Assembly (NCBI GenBank): GCA_910589415.1
Contig: OU342630.1
Location: 86,672,186-86,736,185 of the forward strand
Direction: 5' to 3'
DNA: 64,000 nt
Origin: Malachius bipustulatus
Lineage: Eukaryota > Arthropoda > Insecta > Coleoptera > Melyridae
Position numbers and translations under genes: made by a program. Shown here one piece after another: positions 56,700-64,000 of the stretch. Numbering within the stretch: the first letter of the stretch is position 1; every line of letters begins with the position of its first letter. The notes under the pieces are model-generated. The model saw only the letters and a list, made by a program, of their open reading frames with translations, was not told where the DNA came from and made no database searches.

Positions 56700-57650
56700 C
56701 ATACCTATATATAGATACATTTCTTCTTAACCTCGCTCGGCGGATTTTGCATGGCTAAGTGGTATCTCGTGGTTTCGAAATCGTGGTTGTCGTTTTCAAG
56801 CTTTCTGCGACGCCTTGGGCACTTTGGAGGTTTTAGTTTTCACGTTTTCTTTCAAGCTGGACGTCGTAATGAATCTTCTTGAAAAAGTTGATTTGGTTTT
56901 TATGCATGAACGACTCGATTTGAGTTGTGTTGCTTTTGATTAATGAAACTAGTGACTCAGACTCATGTGCATGTGGGCTCGTCTACTTTTGATACGGGAG
57001 TGGGTTTTGGTTGGACCGTCTTTTGCGGTTTAAATATGGGTTTGTTCTCGCTGAGAGTCTCTTCTGTTTTCTTGGCTCTAATTTTCGGGTTCTTGAGGTA
57101 GATTTTATACTTCGGCAAATAAATGGGACTCGTTGCATCTTGCGCACTTCAGCGGCATTGCTGTCGGTTTCTTGCAGTCATGGAGAGTGGCTCTCACCGG
57201 CGCACTTCATGCATGCACGAGTATGTATTTGTATTCGTTATGGCAGTTTTTCTGAACGTGGCCGAACAGTTGGAACTTGTGGCATTATGTGATTTCTGTT
57301 TTTATTTTCAGCGGCTCTACTACCATGGTTATTTCTCAGCACCCGGTGATGTTGCAGAACAAATTTGTAGCATTTTTTGCATTTTCCCATGGTGATGAGC
57401 GAGGCTAGGTTTCCGTCTCTTTCCTGCATCCTGGTGAGCTTTTTTGTCGAGCCTTGTACGTCTTAAGGCTTTCTTTTATCTCTTCGTCGACGATTTCTTG
57501 CTGGATTCCTCGAATCATTACCTTCAGTCCTTTTTGCTGATGCGCAGCTCGAAGGTGAAGAATTTTTTTTCTTTTATCATGGATATGCACTCGGATTCCG
57601 GACGCGACCTTTTTTCATTTAGTAACTTAGCGATTCTGGTGATTATATAG
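56700..57650 (-). pseudogene. Decayed ORF1 (gag-like) of a non-LTR retrotransposon
   Basis: Reading the minus strand from about 57650 downward, fragments in different frames line up in the order of Jockey-type ORF1. KVMIRGIQQEIVDEEIKESL near 57530 resembles the start of the PRE_C2HC domain, CKKCYKFVLQHHR near 57380 resembles a first zinc knuckle, and CMKCAGESHSP with a shifted DCKKP, then KCARCNESHLFA (57130-57215) resemble the next two knuckles (CxKCAGxHxxxDC, CxxCxxxH). Several frameshifts and stops separate them, so the gene is dead. Further downstream only scattered short frames remain. Plus-strand frames here are shadows. Confidence 0.55.
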
Positions 57651-58091
57651 TGATTACACAATACTGTTAGAGCAACCAAATTAATTAAACTGCGTCCACA
57701 GTAACAGGTTGTAAGAAAGAAATTTAATTTGGGAAACAGTTTGGCAGCCGCTTCAAAATTATTATAAAAATGCAAAATTATAGTTCAATTTCAATGCGTG
57801 GCAGTTTGACAGTATGATTTTTCGTAGCTTTCTTGGAATATTCTTGTGACGATACAGAAATCTCCTGCCAATTGAGAAAAACGAAAATTCTAGAGTCAAA
57901 ATCACAGCGAAAGTAGGGAAAAATTATTTTTATTTTACCACAAATTAATTTGTAGCGAATTTTCATGAAGTAGGTATCATAAATTTTTACCAGTACCAGT
58001 CAGATCAATTTTTAATAAACGTGAAAAAGTAAGGAACAAAGAAAATACGTACCTACCTATATTATAAGTAATAAGAATAAGTAAGTATATA
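57651..58091. other. No gene seen
   Basis: AT-rich; may include the decayed 5' end of the non-LTR element to the left (minus strand). No supported feature. Confidence 0.4.
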
Positions 58092-58970
58092 CAGGGTGTC
58101 CCAGCTTATTTGAAGCGGTCTCTGTAGGCCAAACGATTGATTTTTTCCTGAAAATTTTTGCAAATTCAAGTACAGGATCACAATGGCCATAATTTAAAAT
58201 TATTTTGGAGTATACAGAGTGTCCCATATGACAGTGGCATATCAAAGTTATGTTTTTTTTTAAATGGAATGCTCCTATGTTATTGCATTTTTAGATTGTC
58301 TGAGAAGAGAAAATAGGATTGGCTTTTATAGTTGGTGTTTAAATTCAGAAGTTTTTGAGTTATAAACAAGTGAAAATCGTCATTTTTCAAGTTCAAGGTC
58401 CTGTACAATGAAAACGGTTCAAGATAGAGAAAAACGGCTTACATGTCCCTATTTTACCTTTTTATGTACTATCCTATGGTATAGAAAAATTTGTACTTTC
58501 TTTGATTTTTTTATTTGGCGACGCGTGGAGAAATCTCAGAATTTTTCAAATTTTTTATCACCCTGTATAAACATTTCATCTACATGATAGGATAGTACAT
58601 GAAAAAGTAAAATAGGGACATGTATGCCGTTTTTCTCTATCTTCAGCCGTTTTCGTTGTACAGGGCTTTGAACTTGAAAAATGACGATTTTCACTTGTTT
58701 ATAACTCAAAAACTTCTGAATTTAAACACCAACTGTAAAAGTCAATCTTATTTTCTCTTCTCAGACAATCTAAAAATGCAATAACATAGGAGCATTCCAT
58801 GTCACTGTTTTTTTTGCAATTATGCCACTGTCATATGGGACACTCTGTATACTCCAAAATAATTTTAAATTATGGCCATTGTGATCCTGTACTTGAATTT
58901 GCAAAAATTTTCAGGAAAAAATCAATCGTTTGGCCTACAGAGACCGCTTCGAATAAGCTGGGACACCCTG
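58092..58970. mobile_element. TA-flanked CAGGGTGTCCC fold-back element (outer)
   Basis: The ends CAGGGTGTCCCAGCTTATT and AATAAGCTGGGACACCCTG are flanked by TA. The outer arms, about 120 bp each, are near-perfect inverses and enclose a second TA-flanked element (58215-58847). Non-coding. Confidence 0.75.
58215..58847. mobile_element. Nested fold-back element, shared-core family
   Basis: The ends CAGAGTGTCCCATATGACAG and CTGTCATATGGGACACTCTG are flanked by TA. Content and centre (GGCGACGCGTGG) are the same as 25697-26327; the two differ in their outermost ~30 bp. One arm end differs (TCACTGTTTTTTTTGCAATT in place of the TATCAAAGTTATG region). Confidence 0.7.
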
Positions 58971-58972
58971 TA

Positions 58973-60561
58973 TAATTTCAACTCTTTCTAGAGTCTTGGA
59001 TTCATTCTAATCACCTACTATTATTAGTAGTGCATCTGTTTTTGGGTAATTCAGGCTAGCCTGAAACTGAAATTGTAGACTAGGCTTATTAACTAATGAT
59101 GTGTATCTAATTTGACTAGAAGGACTAATTTGATAATTATACGGTGGCCGAGACGAGACAAGACGAGACTAGCTAAGCTACCGAACATTTTAAAGGCTTT
59201 CAAATGTCATTTTGGGATGGGCTGTGTGATAAAATGGAACGTAAATAATATTTAGTGGAAGAAAACAATCGATTACGATAACTATAGGATATAAAGTAAA
59301 GGGTAAATATCTATCCCTTGTCGTAAATTTAGCTAAAAAAGCTAATGGTCTAGAAAAGATAACAAATAGGCCAGACATAAATAAGATAAAAATGGTCAGC
59401 AACATAGTCGCAATTGAAAAGAATTCAGGTTAAATACATTTGGAACTATTATGGTGGAAAGAGCGGATCGTAAATATCTAATAAAAGCACAGAAGACAAA
59501 TAATAGAAATGGGAGAGAAATGAACTCCGAGTAAACGAATGCCTTTTTGACGTTGACATTATCCGGTATCTACTTGCGCAATATCCTGCTAATGGTGAAA
59601 AAAATCGTATCAAAATTGCGGAAACACAAACGTTCCAAGACCAGCTATTTCCCGATTTTCCTTTTTCCTAGCTAATCCAAACTACGTACCTAGTTGTTGC
59701 TGACAGTTCTTGAGCCATTTAAAATTTTGCTTAAAATTTCAACAAACGAAGTTTTTGATTTAAAATTTATTTTATCTATTGCTATTATTTTCTAATGAAA
59801 TTATGACGCTGATACGCTAATCATCATTATAGTTGTAATAAGTCAGATAAAGCACCATTATAATAAGAAAATTATGATAAAAATAAATAAAAATAAACTC
59901 CTTGTTAGTCGCCGATTAATTGTAAAAATAAGAAAATCTGCACTTCTGTTCCTAAAAAATTACAATAGTTTTTGCTAACTTTGATACATTTTTCTATACT
60001 AATCCTTGCTAAGTTCATATGAAGTTACCAAAAACTAGTGACTGCTAAAAAAAACAGAAGTGATGACAAAATTAATTTTTCTGCAATTAATTTTTCTACA
60101 AAGTAGGTACCTACCCCAGTATTTATAACCACTAAAAAAGCGGCAAATTCTTATTGCGCTTTCATCAGTTAATTTTTTTAAATTGCTTTGCGTTTATAAA
60201 GATAAGTCACGAATGTGTTATAGGTATACTCACTAGAAAAGTCATCCATGAAATACCAAATAAAGATGAATACATAATTTCCGAATAAGTACGTGTTATT
60301 TAGCTTTACTTCTTAAAAACAACATGATGCTTTTTAATCATGTAATTTCTAGTAAGAACAGCGAACGTGACAAAATTTAAATATTTTAAGTAAAACAGCT
60401 ACTTAGTAAAATATTGTTACAAAAAAAAAAAAAAAACTTTTACTTCACAAAGTTTTTTCAAGCATAATGCTTTTAAATACTTAACGGTTATTTTATTATT
60501 TATACTGTTAGTGTTAGTTAATATAATTACGAGTATAATTATTTATAAATATGTACATTAA
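58973..60561. other. No gene seen
   Basis: AT-rich. A run of about 17 adenines sits at 60420. A plus-strand frame open around 59300-59435 for 45 codons has no recognisable domain. Confidence 0.45.
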
Positions 60562-60564
60562 TGC

Positions 60565-60755
60565 CCGATTGCACGATGTAATTAAAAATCAGTGAGATAA
60601 TCACTGATTTTAAAACGCCCTGTACTCTACTCCTTTGTAGAAGAGTTAATTACCGATAAAAAATAAAAGATCATTGAAAATATTCACCAAATTTTCAAAA
60701 TTTGTATTTTAAAATCGGTAATTTTCTGAAATATTTTTAATTACGTTCGTTTCAA
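60565..60755. repeat. Inverted-repeat unit with a perfect 11-bp hairpin
   Basis: AAAATCAGTGA (60585-60595) and TCACTGATTTT (60601-60611) pair perfectly around GATAA. GTAATTAAAAAT near the left end is inverted as ATTTTTAATTAC at 60733-60744. It may be a small MITE; CGCCCTGTA at 60618 resembles the ends of the fold-back family. Confidence 0.45.
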
Positions 60756-60759
60756 TTAA

Positions 60760-62144
60760 TGTTAGGTAATCTTTAAATGTCAATATCTGTGCTATTATAA
60801 ATAGGGGTTTTCATTATGATACAAATTTTCATTGACGCTGGTAAAATGGCCATTACCTTACCTATTTACATCCAGTATTATAAAGGCTCATTAAGTTACC
60901 GGGCGGTTTCTGTTATTATTAAAAATTATCGACTCTGGGTAGAAAATATAGCAATTTGGTGATTCTTGGAATGGAAGGGATTACAAAAATGTTAATAAAA
61001 GTTATTTGACGTCGACGTTAGCTTTAAAAATGGTATTAGAAATCTGCCCGTTAGCTTAATTGACCTTTATAATACTGGCTGTTACTGTATTTGATATCTA
61101 GTCGCTTTTATATGGAACGAAATCACACTAACGTCAATCAAGTTGTGGATATTTGAGTGCGTTCAGCAACAAACAATATTAATATATTGTTTTTGTTACT
61201 TATTACATACGTAAAATACATATTATGTAAAGAAAGGGTTTTTAATTGGATTAAAAATTTCTATAGAAAAAGAAAAAACACTTTTTGCAACTCTCAGATA
61301 CTTAGTGGCTATTTATATATTTATTAATTGATGATCAAGCCTCTATTATTATCAATTATAAGCTCGTTGCATAATACTATATTATTAGTTATGTACCGAA
61401 TTATTCTAATAAATATTATTATTTCACTGTTTTGATAAATGCATTTTTTCATTATTTTGAAAAAGTTATAACTTTTTGTATGTACTTACTTATTATTGTA
61501 GGTGTGCTATTTAATTATGATAGTAGTATAGTTGTGCAGGATTTTTCAGATAATTTGGAAATTGTGTATTTACCTATTTACCTTAATTACGGAAATTAAT
61601 TACCCTAATTCATCAATTCAAGGGCAAAACAAAAAACCTGCTTTGTTAAATTCTGCAGTAGAGCATTTATAGGTATATACTGTTATAAAAAGCTCATTAA
61701 GCTTATTTACGTAAGTTTTTTTTATGAAAAATAGTCTTTAGTCTTTGGTTTTAGAAAAAGTTTCTATTGGAACAGAATATTTAGATTTGTTTGGGACAGT
61801 AGATTAGAAAATAATGTAATAATAAGGTGAAATGTCATAAAATATTTTTGTAAAATAATTAGAATAATTAGAATAAGTAAGATAGAGTGTATGGGAGAAA
61901 TGACAGGCAGAAAATTATTAAAAGTCACAATTTAGAAGAAACGAACACCAACTCTAGTAGCATGGAAATTGGCTGTTAGAAGGGGGAAAACATAACATGT
62001 CCAAAGAGGATTTTGTGTGTTGTACTCAAGAAGAGAAATGAATTTCATAGATGTTGATTGGAAGGAAAGTACAAATATTATTGGCTGTCAAAGTGAGAAA
62101 TAATATGTTGTCAAGCAGATAAGAATCGAATTTCCATAGTTACA
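60760..62144. other. No gene seen
   Basis: AT-rich with no supported feature. Confidence 0.45.
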
Positions 62145-62780
62145 AGAAAAACTATAAATAGGAAAACAAAAACAACGATTATCTGAGGAGATTCCTAAAA
62201 CACAAGTTAAGCAGTGTAGACCACTAAATCATAACCAAACATCGTGAACATCTAGAAATTTTCGAACATCAAGAATTTGGAAAAGAACAGAGGCCGTAGC
62301 TGAATACTAGAAGAAACATATAGGTTAGAAGGAGAGAATTGGTTAGCTGGTAGCTGACAACTGCATTTGATTTGGATACAGCCGTGCAGAGATTTGGCTA
62401 GCAGGTAGCTGACAATTGCAGTTTGATTTGGGTACAGCCGTGCAGCGATTTGGATTCTGCGATTTTGACATTGAAGATAGAAAAACGTAGCAGCGAATTG
62501 GATATATCCGTGCAGAGATCTACATTGAAATTGCTGACACACTAACAGCAAGGCTATACTAGAGTTGACTTCAAGCTTTGTTCAACAGCTGATTCCGTGG
62601 GTTATTCCTTTCGTTAACCTACGAAGAATTAATGACAGAAAGTCGGTGACGAAGAAGATTCATCAAGGGAATAGAATAAGGGAACAAACTGTGAGTAATT
62701 TTAAGTTATTTTTAAGTTAGTTGTTGTAAGTGTTATTGTTGGGAAAATTTCTTATTGTAATAAAACCCAAACAAGTTTAA
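62145..62780 (+). other. LTR-like promoter/polyadenylation module
   Basis: ACTATAAATAGGAAAAC (62151-62167) is an excellent TATA box. Some 600 bp later come a polyadenylation-type AATAAA (about 62759-62764) and T-rich sequence. The stretch between is richer in G+C than its surroundings and includes the tandem repeat at 62339-62520. This layout resembles the U3/R/U5 of an LTR, but I could not fix TG...CA ends or a target duplication. A short non-coding gene is the alternative. Confidence 0.35.
62339..62520 (+). repeat. 57-bp tandem repeat, two full copies and a partial third
   Basis: TAGCTGACAACTGCATTTGA with TACAGCCGTGCAGAGATTT (copy 1) and TAGCTGACAATTGCAGTTTG with TACAGCCGTGCAGCGATTT (copy 2) are consecutive. 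A degraded third has ATATCCGTGCAGAGATCT at 62503-62520. The minus-strand open frame through them simply repeats the same peptide phrases. Confidence 0.65.
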
Positions 62781-63533
62781 ATTTGAGTTTCAATAGGAGT
62801 TTATAGGTTATGAAAATTTTAAAAAATTTATAAAAAAAAATACTTGAACTCACTCTGAGTCATAGAGATCTCATACAGACTAAACTTTTATTAGTTTTTA
62901 CAAAAGAAAGGCCCCCTAAATAAATTGTTTATGGTCAGAGGGAATAAAAGAGAAAAATAAATTTTCAAAAAAAAGAATAGAGAAAGCACAGGCCCTACGA
63001 ACCATAACAATAATATAAATGATTATATTATTAATGTTATTGTTAATAATAAACAATATAAAATAATTTTGGAGTATAACATATGGGGCAAACTATATGC
63101 TATTCCAACACAACTATTTATTGGACACTTGAAAGATCCATTTGACGCTGTGAATATATCCTCCCTTAAAGTATACAAAAGTTACGCAGCTTTAAAATAT
63201 TTATTGAAAAATATAAAAATTTGTACTTAAAATCGTCCGGTTCTGGGGTACAGAAATGCAAAACTATAAGTCTCTCTTACATAAAAAGATATATAATTTT
63301 CTTTGTTGATTTCACATATAGGTAACATACCTATAGGTACCTAATTAGGAAATATTGCTTTAACAGATTTTATCATTTCAATTCGACGGCCCTTATAAGT
63401 TCATATCGAGGTTAATATTCTCGGTTCGGCAGTTCTAAAAGCAGTTGTATTTAAAATGTGATTACCATAAGATTTTCTCTAACGCATAAGCATTTATTTA
63501 ATGAAAGTAACTAAAATGTAAATTTTGTTTCAG
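62781..63533. other. No gene seen
   Basis: AT-rich. An A/T palindrome at 63003-63045 (AACAATAATATAAAT ... TTATATTATT..GTTATTGTT) is a possible cruciform but may be chance in such composition. Confidence 0.4.
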
Positions 63534-63577
63534 GTGAGCCCAAAATTTTATTCTTATTCGGCAGCTAGTGGTTACTG
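63534..63577 (+). other. Exon-like 44-nt segment
   Basis: A pyrimidine-rich TTTTGTTTCAG precedes the segment and GTAAGTAT, a near-consensus donor, follows it. The 44 nt are open in one frame (VSPKFYSYSAASGYW). It does not resemble the expected continuation of the KLF6/7 exon, and CAGGTGAGC at its left edge could itself be a donor. Treated as a candidate only. Confidence 0.25.
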
Positions 63578-64000
63578 GTAAGTATATGAATTTACTGAAA
63601 TTTTTTAGCCACTTCTTGCAAAAATGCAAAAATAAACAAAATTGTTTGCATATAAATGTAAAAATAAAACGAAATATTTCAACATAAAACTTATTACTTT
63701 CGAAGGTTTTCAAAATCTGGACCTTTTGTTCTATAGGTATTACAGAGTTTTTTACACTTTAGTGTTATATGTATTACCTATACGTCCCCTTGGGGTAACA
63801 AGGCAACTGCACTTTTTTCATAAAGTGTATCAAAGTTCTATATACACATTTAGTTCAATTTTGAAACTTGTGACGACATCTAATACAAAATACACAGTAA
63901 CTGAGTTAGCAGGATTACCGAGGTCTATCTGCAGTGACTATACGATGTTTGTATTCAACAAAGTCGTATTTGCATATTTAGAACCTTGTTAATGCAAAAC
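63578..64000. other. No gene seen
   Basis: AT-rich; the 116-codon open frame at 63642-63992 has no recognisable domain and is not called. Confidence 0.45.

Noticed and set aside
62252..62551. 99-codon minus-strand frame with repeated peptide phrases
   Set aside because: The repetition comes from a 57-bp tandem DNA repeat; no sign of coding selection.
63003..63045. A/T-only palindrome as a functional cruciform or terminator
   Set aside because: Likely by chance in such AT-rich sequence; no supporting context.
2869..64000. Search for the second exon and C2H2 finger exons of the KLF6/7-type gene
   Set aside because: No frame with CxxC...HxxxH fingers or a TCLELERYL-like stretch was seen; the remaining exons are presumably outside the window.
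1..64000. CRISPR arrays, operons, rRNA or tRNA genes
   Set aside because: No regularly spaced short repeats, no bacterial gene organisation and no complete tRNA-like cloverleaf was found.

Overview
The window looks like AT-rich nuclear DNA from an insect. Host genes are intron-split and sparse, short dispersed runs of the GGTACCTA type recur, and most recognisable sequence is transposon debris. I lean towards a hemipteran-like genome, but nothing here fixes the order. There is no sign of bacterial or organellar DNA.

Only one host coding segment is convincing: a 34-codon first coding exon of a KLF6/KLF7-type zinc-finger factor (Drosophila luna) at 2767-2868 (+), ending in a clean splice donor. 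No later exon of that gene (the acidic domain remainder or the three C2H2 fingers) was found downstream, so most or all of the remaining 61 kb is probably its first intron or intergenic DNA. A GC-rich block (1966-2400) and a probable 5' leader precede the exon.

From 4.4 to 44.5 kb, and again at 58-59 kb, the sequence is dominated by fold-back (palindromic) DNA elements. Many have the form TA-CAGGGTG...CACCCTG-TA. They are frequently nested and some share an interchangeable core (clear at 25.7, 34.3 and 58.2 kb, with a broken copy at 19 kb). Smaller MITEs, tandem arrays and non-LTR retrotransposon fragments (8.04, 42.7, 56.7-57.6 kb) fill in the rest. One palindrome (36.1-38.8 kb) carries a likely 1685-bp solo LTR; its undamaged opposite arm acts as the empty-site record.

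The main element is a complete Ty3/gypsy-type LTR retrotransposon at 44512-55485: two 1606-bp LTRs that look identical base for base, a GCGC target duplication, a primer-binding-site candidate, gag, pol in the -1 frame with a textbook A_AAA_AAC slip site, and a polypurine tract. Between pol and the 3' LTR lie 2.3 kb of non-coding DNA containing three tandem copies of a ~115-bp unit. The predicted hairpins of this unit keep pairing through compensatory changes between copies. This is the strongest candidate in the window for an undescribed functional RNA structure.

Downstream (55.5-64 kb) are a decayed non-LTR ORF1, another nested fold-back element, an LTR-like promoter/polyadenylation module with internal tandem repeats (62.1-62.8 kb) and a short exon-like segment (63.5 kb). 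All comparisons were made by eye; none was computed.
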